Assembly: GCA_021818925.1 (NCBI GenBank)
Contig: JAKASU010000001.1
Span: 194,036 to 258,035, forward strand
From: Microcaldota archaeon
GTDB taxonomy: Archaea; Micrarchaeota; Micrarchaeia; Micrarchaeales; CABMGC01
DNA length: 64,000 nt
Direction of reading: 5' to 3'
Positions 1 through 7,702 of this stretch are shown one piece after another (within the stretch, counting starts at the first letter, position 1; each line of letters begins with the position of its first letter). Both the position numbers and the translations under genes were made by a program. The notes under the pieces are model-generated. The model was not told the origin of the DNA and did not search any database. It saw only the letters and a list, made by a program, of their open reading frames with translations.

Positions 1-1527
1 GTGCAACGCGCGCCTAGCCAGATCCCTGTTTATCTCGTTTATCAGGAACAGCATCTTCTTCTCCCTCGCCGCAGATACACGAAGATAGATCTCGTCCTTG
101 GTGCCCTGCGCCACCAGTATGTAGACGTCTCCGGCCCTGAATCTCGCTGTGCGGCCCTTCCTCTGTATGTTCCTTATCTCGTTGGGTATAGGCTCGTAGA
201 AGATGACGAGGTCGACGCTTGGTATGTCGAGCCCCTCCTCGCCTATCGAGCTGGCGACGAGAACGCTGAACTTTCCGGCCCTGAAGTCCTCTATCACCTT
301 CTTCTGCTTCTCCTGCGTCACGCCCTCCTTCTTGCCCACGAAGGCCATTGCGTCTATGCCGTTATGAACGAACACGTCAACAAGCATCTTTATCGTTGAG
401 CGGTACTGCGCAAAGACGATCGCACTCTTGCCTTTGTACTCGCGCAGTATCGACATGGCGTACTTCACCTTCTCGTGCTCCTCGCCTCGCTTCATCGCGT
501 CCTTGGCCATCACGACCGCCTCTTTCACGTTATTGTTGGCGAGCAGGTTCTCAACGGCACGACTCTTCTCCTCGCGCTCCGACAGGGAATCGAAGTAGGC
601 GCTGAACGGATAGATGCCCTCTGTTGTGAGGAGGTCATAGGCATGGGAGGCGTTCAGCAACTTTATGTAACTGAAGAACGCGCCGAACCTGAAGCCTGGC
701 GCGTTTATCTTCTTTATCTCGTTGCCCAGCGCTATGAGCACGCCCTTCGGCACGCGCTCGAAGTTCTTCGCGTTCATGAGGCCCATCTTGTTCAGGCTGG
801 CGAGGCTCTCTTCAGCCACCGGCTTGATCAGATTGCCTATGCTCTTGATCGTCGTGCTCTGCGGCACGCTCACAACGTGCATGTACTTGGGCATAACGTA
901 GGAAACGACGTCAGCATCGGTTGAGATCCTGGCCTCTATATGATGTACGTTAAGAGTCTCAACGAGTTGCGTTATCTTCTCCTTCTTGCTTCCCGGCGAA
1001 GCCGTCAGGCCGAGCACCAGGGAGTTGCGCACGGCGAGCTCGTTCGCTATGTATGTGTATGCGTACTTGCCAACGGCCCTGTGGCACTCGTCGAAAACCG
1101 CGACCCCGAAGTCCTCAAGGGAGAAGTTTCCGGATTTGAGATCGTTGGCAATTGTCTGCGGTGTGGCGATTATCAGCTTCGCGCTCTGTTCCAGCTCTTT
1201 TCTCTGCTTCTTGCCTACGGATCCGAGCAGTAGGGCGATGCTCTCCTCTGGCAGCCTCACCATCTGCACTACGGTAGCATAATGCTGCTCCGAGAGCGGG
1301 CGCGTGGGCGCGAGCAGGAGCGCGCGCCTGCCCTGCGCTATCTCGCTCGAGATTACAGCAAGGCCGATAAGCGTCTTGCCAAGCCCGGTAGGCAGCACGA
1401 CCAGCGTGCTCCCGTGCTCGAGTATCGAGTTGATTATGTTGAACTGGTACTCGCGGAACTCCACGCCGTCGAGGTTGAGCAGCTCAGCTGTTGAGCCGAG
1501 CTTGAGCCATCTTTCATCGACAGTCAT
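1..1527 (-). CDS. Hef-like superfamily 2 DNA helicase (N-terminal part, cut by window edge)
   Basis: The reverse strand is open from an ATG at 1525-1527 to the window edge (509 codons, no stop), so only the N-terminal part is visible. Helicase motifs appear in order: motif I PTGLGKT, a TPQT motif, motif II DECH, GLTAS motif III, then in the second RecA domain SIGEEGLDIPSVD and QRKGRTAR (motif VI). This pattern is that of the archaeal Hef/FANCM/Mph1 group, which remodels stalled forks. In Euryarchaeota Hef is followed by an XPF-type nuclease domain; whether that is present here lies outside the window. A TATA box lies about 30 nt upstream of the start, so the mRNA is probably nearly leaderless. 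Family assignment is good, the exact subfamily less certain. Confidence 0.85.
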   Translation of the reverse strand, partial: MTVDERWLKLGSTAELLNLDGVEFREYQFNIINSILEHGSTLVVLPTGLGKTLIGLAVISSEIAQGRRALLLAPTRPLSEQHYATVVQMVRLPEESIALLLGSVGKKQRKELEQSAKLIIATPQTIANDLKSGNFSLEDFGVAVFDECHRAVGKYAYTYIANELAVRNSLVLGLTASPGSKKEKITQLVETLNVHHIEARISTDADVVSYVMPKYMHVVSVPQSTTIKSIGNLIKPVAEESLASLNKMGLMNAKNFERVPKGVLIALGNEIKKINAPGFRFGAFFSYIKLLNASHAYDLLTTEGIYPFSAYFDSLSEREEKSRAVENLLANNNVKEAVVMAKDAMKRGEEHEKVKYAMSILREYKGKSAIVFAQYRSTIKMLVDVFVHNGIDAMAFVGKKEGVTQEKQKKVIEDFRAGKFSVLVASSIGEEGLDIPSVDLVIFYEPIPNEIRNIQRKGRTARFRAGDVYILVAQGTKDEIYLRVSAAREKKMLFLINEINRDLARRALH

Positions 1528-1552
1528 TGCAACGATAAAGTATGGAATTGGC

Positions 1553-1562
1553 TTTATATAAA
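1553..1562. promoter_or_regulatory. Palindromic TATA box shared by helicase and tRNA-Phe
   Basis: The 10-bp sequence TTTATATAAA is its own reverse complement. Its centre lies 26-27 nt before the mature 5' end of tRNA-Phe on the plus strand and about 30 nt before the helicase ATG on the minus strand. One TBP site could therefore serve both divergent genes. This is inferred from spacing only. Confidence 0.6.
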
Positions 1563-1583
1563 TTGCATACCGAGTGTACGCAA

Positions 1584-1657
1584 GCCGCAGTAACTCAATC
1601 CGGGAGAGTGTCCCGCTGAAGACGGGAATGTTGCTGGTTCAAATCCGGCCTGCGGCA
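1584..1657 (+). tRNA. tRNA-Phe (GAA)
   Basis: A full cloverleaf folds: acceptor GCCGCAG with CTGCGGC, D arm, anticodon stem TCCCG/CGGGA with loop CTGAAGA (anticodon GAA), and T arm GCTGG-TTCAAAT-CCGGC. The discriminator base is A and CCA is not encoded. No intron is seen. An AbiE-like toxin-antitoxin pair starts about 100 bp downstream, so this may be an integration site, although no repeated tRNA 3' end was found on the far side. Confidence 0.95.
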
Positions 1658-1722
1658 TCAGCCTGCTTGAAACAGCCCCATTATATGATTTGTACCGAGT
1701 AGGCTTCATTTGTGAGTTTATG

Positions 1723-1746
1723 AAAGTTATATATTTATATAACTTT
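1723..1746. promoter_or_regulatory. Palindromic operator upstream of AbiE-like pair 1
   Basis: A perfect inverted repeat with 11-bp arms (AAAGTTATATA and its complement) around a central TT, ending 16 bp before the toxin ATG. The centre is TATA-like, so a bound repressor would block the promoter. AbiEi antitoxins of this type are known to repress their own operons. The inner half-site AGTTAT/ATAACT recurs upstream of the second AbiE-like pair at 41600-41619. Confidence 0.65.
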
Positions 1747-1762
1747 GGTTGATTAATAAATT

Positions 1763-2398
1763 ATGGACATACCACTCGAAGTCGCGCTCTCTGGCAAAAG
1801 GCTCGACATAGCGCGCATGCAAGACCTGCTGATAGACCTGATATACGATTACGTGCAGCCCAACGCGATTCTGTACGGTGGCACGGCAATCTGGCGTTGC
1901 TTAGGTGGCGGCAGGTTTTCTGAAGATATCGACATATATGTAAACGCTCGTTTTCAGAGTAAACATGAGGCTGTACTGAAGCAAAATGGGCTAGAGATAA
2001 TCGACAGAGACAAAGAGCTACCACTGCACATGAGAATCTCAGACGGAAAGACTGACATTTTGCTTGAAGCCAGTATGGGCAGGTATGAAAATGTCATGGC
2101 GCAGTATACGAAGGTTGATGGCACGTCAATGACTATTTCAATGCTGCCTCCTGCAAAGTTATTTGCAAGGAAGATGGAGGCCTACAGGAGCAGGAAGTAC
2201 ATTAGAGACCTTTATGACCTCGTGCACCTCACAAACTACGTAGATAAACACGACCACTATATTGAATTGAAACTTAGATCCTTCCTCGCAGATGTAGAAA
2301 AACCAGTCGATGGGCACATACTGCAATCGCTTGTCTACAAGGGACCAACAGCGTCTTTCGAGAAAATGATAAAGTACCTGAAGAGTTGGTCAGAATGA
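1763..2398 (+). CDS. AbiEii-like nucleotidyltransferase toxin (type IV TA)
   Basis: This 211-residue protein has the minimal nucleotidyltransferase signature of the AbiEii/COG2253 family: a GG at residues 39-40 within LYGGTAIWR, followed by the metal-binding SEDIDIY with Asp at 55 and 57. A later conserved segment resembles the family's KLFARK...RDLYDL region (about 130-155). AbiEii toxins transfer nucleotides and cause growth arrest or abortive infection. The stop codon overlaps the start of the partner gene (ATGA). The toxin gene comes first, opposite to the order of the pair at 41.6-43.1 kb. Family assignment is strong; toxicity is inferred. Confidence 0.85.
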   Translation: MDIPLEVALSGKRLDIARMQDLLIDLIYDYVQPNAILYGGTAIWRCLGGGRFSEDIDIYVNARFQSKHEAVLKQNGLEIIDRDKELPLHMRISDGKTDILLEASMGRYENVMAQYTKVDGTSMTISMLPPAKLFARKMEAYRSRKYIRDLYDLVHLTNYVDKHDHYIELKLRSFLADVEKPVDGHILQSLVYKGPTASFEKMIKYLKSWSE

Positions 2399-3057
2399 AG
2401 TATGACAGCGAGTTTAGAAAATACTTTTCTAAGATACCCATATTCACATTCAAGGACGCGGCGAGATTTCTTAAGAAGATGGGCGCTTCTGATGCTTACG
2501 TGAAGTTGTTTATCCATAACCAAATGAAAAGGCACAGCCTTCTCAGAGTAGGTAGAGGCCGCTACACTTTCTCTAACAATGAAGCTATGGTCGGATTTGC
2601 CTTCGCTCCGTTCTACTATGGCCTCGAACACTCGCTGACTCTGCACAAACTCTGGACTCAGGTCTCAATCCCAGTTATAATAACAACGACCAAAGCGGTG
2701 CCTGGAATCAGGAATTCGATGGGCAAACGGGTTCTGGTAAGAAGGATATCCAAGAATATGTTTTTTGGTATAGAGCGGATTATGCATAACGGCGTATTTG
2801 TTCCGGTGTCTGACATCGAAAAAACACTGGTCGATTTTGTTTATTTCAATATAAATTTAAGCGATGAGGAGACGAAAAGAGTGATGCGGGAGTGTAATGT
2901 TGAAAAACTCGCGAGGTATGCCAAAAAATGTAACAGAGGCATAAGAACGAGGATTGAGAATATGATGAAGGATATGCGGAGCTGGGAGCACGAACAAAAC
3001 AAAAAGATTGGGCAACCGTACCTCAGGGGGTACTGCAGGCCTGCGGAATTCAACTAA
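2395..3057 (+). CDS. AbiEi-like winged-helix antitoxin/repressor (type IV TA)
   Basis: The ATG at 2395 overlaps the toxin stop (ATGA), which suggests coupled translation; a TTG nine bases upstream is a weaker start. The protein (220 aa from ATG) has an N-terminal helical winged-helix-like part (ending near the GRGRYTF turn) and a middle part with the AbiEi pattern FYYGLEHSLTLHKLW and VSDIEKTLVDF. In known AbiEi proteins the N-terminal domain binds the operon's inverted repeats and the C-terminal domain neutralises toxicity. The last codons overlap trpS by 3 bp in convergent orientation. Confidence 0.82.
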   Translation: MKYDSEFRKYFSKIPIFTFKDAARFLKKMGASDAYVKLFIHNQMKRHSLLRVGRGRYTFSNNEAMVGFAFAPFYYGLEHSLTLHKLWTQVSIPVIITTTKAVPGIRNSMGKRVLVRRISKNMFFGIERIMHNGVFVPVSDIEKTLVDFVYFNINLSDEETKRVMRECNVEKLARYAKKCNRGIRTRIENMMKDMRSWEHEQNKKIGQPYLRGYCRPAEFN

Positions 3058-4169
3058 TCTTTGAGAATAAATTCTTCGAGCCTGTCCCTTAACTTGTCTT
3101 TCTTCTTCCTGTGCTCCTCAAGGAACCTATTTATCCTCTTTGCGAGGTCGTCCTTGTGCTCTCCGGCAAGAAGAGTGCCCTTTCTCTCCCCATCGAATAT
3201 CTTCTCTAGCTTCTTGTCGTCAGTCTCGAAGAGGTACTTGTAGTATTGGCAGACCGAGCACTTTTCCGGATCTCCCCCTAGTTTCTTCTGAAGCTCTGCC
3301 GTTGACTGCTGCCCTGTTATCGCCCTGTGCACCTTCTTCTCCACCACCTCTGGCGTATCGCTCAGGTAGATGGTGTCGTTCGGGTCGCTTGCCGACATCT
3401 TCGGCCTGCCGCCGAGCCCCGGGAGGAACTTTGCGTGCACTATCGCCGGCTTGTAGTAGCCCAGCTTTACGAGCGCGTCCCTTGCGACCCTGAAGTGCAC
3501 GTCCTGGTCTATCGCCAGCGGAATTAGGCATGGCACGTTCTTCTTCTCCTCGACAGATTTCAGGAACGCGGGCACAGCCTGCATGCTGGTGTAGAATATG
3601 CTGCCTATGTTGGTCTCGTTAGTGAAACCGAACGCGTCCTTTACCATGGAGAATGTTATGCGCTTCGCGACCCTGACAGCCTGCCTGTAGAGGGTGCCGG
3701 CATAATCAGTATTGAAGAAGATCTTCGTCTTCTTCGGGTCGTAGCCTAGCGCGATGATGTTGAGCGCGTCATCGTAGGCAAGCTTGTGAACCTCATCGAA
3801 GCTCACGTTCCTGATCAGCGCCTTCTCCTCATCGGGTATCTGGATGTAGACCTCTGCCCCGAACTTCTCTTGGAGCCATTGGGTGAACATGAATGGTATG
3901 AGGTGTCCCAGAGTCATCGAGCCGCTGGGCGCTATGCCTGTGTAGAGGTAGAACCTGTTGCCCTTCTCGTACTCGTCGAGCAGCCAGTTCATGTCCCTAT
4001 GGGCGTAGAAGATGTGCCTCCGTAGGAGCCAGTGGGAGCCTCCAGCCAGTTTCTCTATCCGCTCCTCGAGCTTCTTGTCTATCATGCTTATCCCGAACTC
4101 CTTGGCGAACCTCTCGTAGTCTATCTTGCCTTCTACGTCATACGGGGTTACCTTGAAGTTTTCAGACAT
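3054..4169 (-). CDS. trpS: Tryptophanyl-tRNA synthetase
   Basis: Class I aminoacyl-tRNA synthetase of the archaeal/eukaryotic TrpRS type, 371 aa. The nucleotide-binding HIGH-equivalent is in TGIAPSGSMTLGHLIPF (about residues 78-93), and the KMSKS-equivalent is PKMSASDPNDTIY. It charges tRNA-Trp with tryptophan in the cytoplasm. It is followed upstream on the same strand by cysS with a 26-bp gap between genes, so the two may be co-transcribed. Length and motifs are normal for the family. Confidence 0.96.
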   Translation of the reverse strand: MSENFKVTPYDVEGKIDYERFAKEFGISMIDKKLEERIEKLAGGSHWLLRRHIFYAHRDMNWLLDEYEKGNRFYLYTGIAPSGSMTLGHLIPFMFTQWLQEKFGAEVYIQIPDEEKALIRNVSFDEVHKLAYDDALNIIALGYDPKKTKIFFNTDYAGTLYRQAVRVAKRITFSMVKDAFGFTNETNIGSIFYTSMQAVPAFLKSVEEKKNVPCLIPLAIDQDVHFRVARDALVKLGYYKPAIVHAKFLPGLGGRPKMSASDPNDTIYLSDTPEVVEKKVHRAITGQQSTAELQKKLGGDPEKCSVCQYYKYLFETDDKKLEKIFDGERKGTLLAGEHKDDLAKRINRFLEEHRKKKDKLRDRLEEFILKD

Positions 4170-4195
4170 GGGCTCAACTATTGATAAATGGGCAA

Positions 4196-5641
4196 TTATT
4201 TAAAGTGAGCATCGCTCGGGTACCAGACCGTGCCGTATTCCGTGTCCTCGATTTTTATACCGTGCTTCGACTCTATCTCCGTCCTCATCCTGTCCGCCTC
4301 TTCGAAGTTCTTGCTCTTCCTGAGATCGTCCCTCTGCTTTATCAGGAGGCTCGCGTCTTCGGGCAGCGTTTGCTTGTATATGCTCTCATTCACTATGCCA
4401 AGGAGCGTTCCCAAAACGGAAAGCTTGCCTATCGCCAGCTCTCTGGATTTCTGGTCGGTGCTGCCCTGCGCGTCAGCGAACTGCCTGACCTTCCTCATAG
4501 CCGCGGTCATCTTCATCAGGGCAAGCGGCGTGTTGAAGTCGTCGTTCATCGCATCGGCGAAGTCCTTCTCCAGTTGCTCCGCAATATTTACCAGCTCTTG
4601 CCCGCCGCTTCCTCCGTTCACTGGAAGGTTGTAGAGTATGCCTATCGACTGATTGATGTAGTACATGAGCTTGTTGGCGTCGCGCATCAGCTCATCCGTG
4701 TAGTTTATCTCCTTCCTGTAATGGGTCATGCAGACAAAGAGCCTAAGCGTCTCTGCCGGATATTCTGCAAGCGCTTCGCGTATCGTTATGAAGTTCTTCA
4801 GGCTCTTGCTCATCTTCTGCCCCTTTATGCTGAGCACGCCAGAGTGCAGCCAGTACTTTACGAACGGCTTAACCCCGAAGGCGGCCTCTGCCTGCGCGAT
4901 CTCGTTGGTATGGTGCGGGAAGATGAGCTCGCTTGCGCCTCCGTGTATGTCGTACTGCGGGCCGAAGAACGAGTAGGTTATCGCAGTGTCTTCTATGTGC
5001 CAGCCTGGCCTGCCGGAGAGCTTGACCTGTTTGCCATCGCTCTTCACCTCTATCTCCCACGAAGGCTCTCCGGGCTTGCTCGCCTTCCACAGGGCGAAAT
5101 CGTACACGTTCTTCTTGCCCTCCTTCGGCTCTATCCTGTGCTTCTCGAGTTCGTCTATCTTCATCCCTGACAGCTTCGTGTAGTCCTGAAACTTCGATAC
5201 GTCGTAATAGACGTCGCCGTCCAGCAGGTAGGCGTAGCCCTTGTCGATGAGCAGCTGCATCTGGTCGCGCATGGCGTTGATGTAATCGTGGGATCTGGGA
5301 TAAGACGACACGCTCTGCTTAACGCCTATCGCCTCCATGTCCTCCATGAACCTCTTCTCGCACTCGCGGGCCAGTTCAACAGGGTCTACGCCCTTCTCCT
5401 TCGCCCTGGCTATTATCTTGTCGTCTATGTCTGTTATGTTCTGTATGTAGTTTATCTCGTAGCCGGCGTGCCTCAGCCACCTCGCCACTATGTCGAACGA
5501 GATGTAGGTCCGTGCGTGCCCCAGATGGGCGTCATCGTACACTGTCTGGCCGCACACGAACATGTTTGCCTTCTTGCCGTGCATAGGTATGAACTCCTCC
5601 TTGCCCCTGGAGAGCGTATTGTATACCTGCAAGCGTTGCAC
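4196..5641 (-). CDS. cysS: Cysteinyl-tRNA synthetase
   Basis: 481 aa class I synthetase with VCGQTVYDDAHLGHARTY (Cys30 and the HLGH motif near 39-42), a catalytic zinc region and KMSKS at 276-280. It attaches cysteine to tRNA-Cys. In E. coli CysRS the zinc ligands are Cys28, Cys209, His234 and Glu238. Here Cys30, His243/244 and Glu247 can be matched, but the position of Cys209 reads GWHIEDTA, so Asp218 replaces cysteine. From memory some archaeal CysRS share this change, so it may be a lineage trait rather than a defect. Confidence 0.96.
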   Translation of the reverse strand: MQRLQVYNTLSRGKEEFIPMHGKKANMFVCGQTVYDDAHLGHARTYISFDIVARWLRHAGYEINYIQNITDIDDKIIARAKEKGVDPVELARECEKRFMEDMEAIGVKQSVSSYPRSHDYINAMRDQMQLLIDKGYAYLLDGDVYYDVSKFQDYTKLSGMKIDELEKHRIEPKEGKKNVYDFALWKASKPGEPSWEIEVKSDGKQVKLSGRPGWHIEDTAITYSFFGPQYDIHGGASELIFPHHTNEIAQAEAAFGVKPFVKYWLHSGVLSIKGQKMSKSLKNFITIREALAEYPAETLRLFVCMTHYRKEINYTDELMRDANKLMYYINQSIGILYNLPVNGGSGGQELVNIAEQLEKDFADAMNDDFNTPLALMKMTAAMRKVRQFADAQGSTDQKSRELAIGKLSVLGTLLGIVNESIYKQTLPEDASLLIKQRDDLRKSKNFEEADRMRTEIESKHGIKIEDTEYGTVWYPSDAHFK

Positions 5642-5700
5642 CGAAGATAGTTTGATGGTTAAAATATTAAGGTTGACGCACTAAGAATCGTGTCGATTCC

Positions 5701-5886
5701 ATGAGGAGAGGAACTGTCACTTTCATGCTTGCTGTGCTGATAGCGTACATGGTGCAGGGCTCTATCTGGTACACGATGCCGTTGATATTCGCGCATGCGT
5801 TTGCCAACAACTACTTTGCTGTGGGACTGCTTATAGCGATCATACCGCTCATAGAGGTACTCGCCTTCAGGAAAAAGGATTTCTAA
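5701..5886 (+). pseudogene. N-terminal fragment of a major facilitator superfamily transporter
   Basis: Only 61 codons are open. They cover two hydrophobic helices with a PLIFAHAF linker and VGLLIAIIPLIEVL, the pattern of the first two helices of MFS permeases, which normally run to 12 helices and about 400 aa. The frame ends at once after a short RKKDF tail, 40 bp before tRNA-Gly. It is most simply a truncated remnant. It could in principle be a small two-helix membrane protein. A 6-bp inverted repeat (GAATCG-tgt-CGATTC) directly precedes the ATG. Confidence 0.5.
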
Positions 5887-5928
5887 CTATGCATATGATT
5901 TTAATCCTGAATGGCGTAGCTAATGCAG

Positions 5929-6001
5929 GCGAGCGTAGTCTAGCCTGGTAGGACGTAGCCTTGCCAAGGCTATAACCCGGGTTCAAATCCCGGCGCTCGC
6001 A
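5929..6001 (+). tRNA. tRNA-Gly (GCC)
   Basis: Acceptor GCGAGCG pairs with CGCTCGC, the anticodon stem TAGCC/GGCTA encloses TTGCCAA (anticodon GCC), and the T arm is CCGGG-TTCAAAT-CCCGG. Discriminator A, no encoded CCA, no intron. An A/T-rich box ATTTTAAT is centred 27-28 nt before the mature 5' end. Acceptor and T arm are the same as in the second tRNA-Gly at 7626-7699. Confidence 0.95.
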
Positions 6002-6058
6002 CAGTGAAAATACGCGTACACGGGTCCAGATCCCATACGTAAACCTTTCTGGATGATA

Positions 6059-6625
6059 CTATCTACTCACGTTGACCTCAGCGTACATCTCTGTGCCTGT
6101 GCAGTAAGTATCGACCACCTGTGAGCCTGCTGGGAAAACGAAGAGGCTCATGGCTGTTCCGGTGCTATTGTTGCAGATTGCGTTTGCCTGCGCGCTTGTC
6201 ACATTGTATGTAGCGCCAAGGTTGTATATGGTGTAAGGACTGAACCATACTAATGCAAATCCGGCACCGAGTTCAATCAATGTGATTACTATGGCTATGG
6301 CAATGAAGTGGCGATAGATTTTGCTGTGTTTTTGCATAAGCCAAAGCAACACGCCACCTATTATGAAGCCGAACATCACCATTTCGATGGCTACGAAAAG
6401 GTTGTATTGCCCCTTGTCCGGATTTTCATCTATGCCCTTCTTTGCCACATAAAGCAAAATTAACAGGAAGACCACTGTTACGAATATTGCCAAGGTGTCT
6501 GTAGCTAGAAAATTCAGCAATGCGAAAGAGATTATGCCTCCAAGTATGAAGGCTGCCCAGAAGCCGGGCTTGTCAGAGAAGGTTACCTTCCTTGCCGTTT
6601 TCTTACTTGCTATTTGCTTAGACAA
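6059..6625 (-). CDS. Four-helix membrane protein, unknown function
   Basis: 188 aa with a basic N-terminus (SKQIASKKTARK) and four predicted membrane helices (about 26-42, 45-60, 82-98, 107-128). A C-terminal region outside the helices carries Asn-x-Ser/Thr sequons and two cysteines in an extracellular-looking context. No family is recognised. It starts from ATG with an A/T-rich promoter region upstream. Confidence 0.6.
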   Translation of the reverse strand: MSKQIASKKTARKVTFSDKPGFWAAFILGGIISFALLNFLATDTLAIFVTVVFLLILLYVAKKGIDENPDKGQYNLFVAIEMVMFGFIIGGVLLWLMQKHSKIYRHFIAIAIVITLIELGAGFALVWFSPYTIYNLGATYNVTSAQANAICNNSTGTAMSLFVFPAGSQVVDTYCTGTEMYAEVNVSR

Positions 6626-6698
6626 GGAATCACTTAATAGTGGAGAACTACTTAAACTTAAATAGTTAACCTAACTTACGTCATAGCATAGCGACATT

Positions 6699-6947
6699 AT
6701 GACCAGGCCGGAGAAGAAAATCTTGGATTGGTTCAAAGCGCATCCAGACGAAGATGTGACTGCTAAGACATCGGCTAAAAAGATTCGCGCTAAAGAACTG
6801 GGCGGAGGTTGAAAACATGCCCTGGCACTTGTCTGAAACGATGTTGTTGACAAACCGGTTCTAGGAGAATGTGTCTCAAGAATCAATGCGTGGGAGTTCG
6901 GCTTTAGAATACCCAACACGGTGCGCGAGAATTTTCAAATCAGGTAG
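6699..6947 (+). pseudogene. Interrupted small helix-turn-helix-like gene (two in-frame TGA)
   Basis: From ATG 6699 one frame runs 82 codons to a TAG at 6945, interrupted only by TGA at 6810 and TGA at 6834. The first 37 codons (MTRPEKKILDWFKAHPDEDV...) look like the start of a small winged-helix protein. After the stops the frame again reads like coding sequence (NDVVDKPVLGECVSRINAWE). The simplest view is a decayed DNA-binding protein. An ORF on the opposite strand over the same bases looks like a shadow. Confidence 0.4.
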
Positions 6948-7044
6948 CCTATTTAAAATATAGAGAATTGTATGTTATTCGAAAGCGTTTGGAAATTTTG
7001 ATTTAATCAATCTGCCCTGCGCTCGCAGTCATGTGTGTGGTACA

Positions 7045-7599
7045 ATGCGCGTCTCGAAGAAAGCGAACATCGGTGTAAGAAACAGGATAGAGGAGTTCGA
7101 CCACAGGATCTATAGAGACCTGAGGCACAAGCGCAACAGGAAGCACATACTGATACCCACCCTGATCACCACGATAGCGCTGATCCTGCTGATCTACATC
7201 TTCAAGATCGCGAACCTCGACCTAAGGAGCAACATAGGCTACTCGCTCGTGGTCTTCACCTCCTTCGCGGGCAGCGCCTTCATACTGTTCATGACCCCAT
7301 ACTCGAGGTCGTCGAGCACAAGGAGGTTCGTGAAGAGCTACGCGATAGCCAGCGTATTCGGCGAGCTGGGCTACCTGCTGACCGGGATTATAGGTTTCTA
7401 TCCTGCGGCGGCGTTCACAATCTTCGTGGTTGCGCTGCTCCTCTTTGAGACCGACAGCGCTCACCCTCCGGCAATGGGCATAGCTTTCGCCTTCGTGATC
7501 TTCCAGATAGATTACGCGGGCCTAGTGATAGTCGTGCTGGGCGTGGCCCTCTTCGCTGGATTGAAACTGCTGCTCGAGAAGTTGAGAATCAACCCTTAA
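7045..7599 (+). CDS. HPP-family integral membrane protein
   Basis: About 184 aa from ATG 7045 (a GTG at 7033 would add four residues). A charged N-terminus (RNRIEEFDHRIYRDLRHKRNRK) precedes about four to five helices. The family signature HPP occurs in SAHPPAMGIAF near residue 145, in a helix-rich C-terminal half. HPP proteins (PF04982) are small membrane proteins; some members are linked to nitrite transport, but the function of most is unknown. It ends 26 bp before tRNA-Gly(TCC). Confidence 0.75.
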   Translation: MRVSKKANIGVRNRIEEFDHRIYRDLRHKRNRKHILIPTLITTIALILLIYIFKIANLDLRSNIGYSLVVFTSFAGSAFILFMTPYSRSSSTRRFVKSYAIASVFGELGYLLTGIIGFYPAAAFTIFVVALLLFETDSAHPPAMGIAFAFVIFQIDYAGLVIVVLGVALFAGLKLLLEKLRINP

Positions 7600-7625
7600 A
7601 TACCTAAGAGGAGAACTCTCCCTGT

Positions 7626-7699
7626 GCGAGCGTAGTCTAGCCTGGTTAGGACTTTGCCCCTCCAAGGCAAAGAGCCGGGTTCAAATCCCGGCGCTCGCA
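7626..7699 (+). tRNA. tRNA-Gly (TCC)
   Basis: Acceptor GCGAGCG/CGCTCGC, anticodon stem TTGCC/GGCAA with loop CCTCCAA (anticodon TCC), T arm CCGGG-TTCAAAT-CCCGG. Discriminator A, CCA not encoded. The box CTTAAATA is centred 27-28 nt upstream of the mature end and overlaps the stop codon region of the preceding gene. Confidence 0.95.
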
Positions 7700-7702
7700 T
7701 CC

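Noticed and set aside
6671..6919. 82-aa open frame on the minus strand
   Set aside because: Cys/Ser/Pro-rich composition, no promoter, and it lies opposite the more coding-like interrupted frame at 6699-6947.
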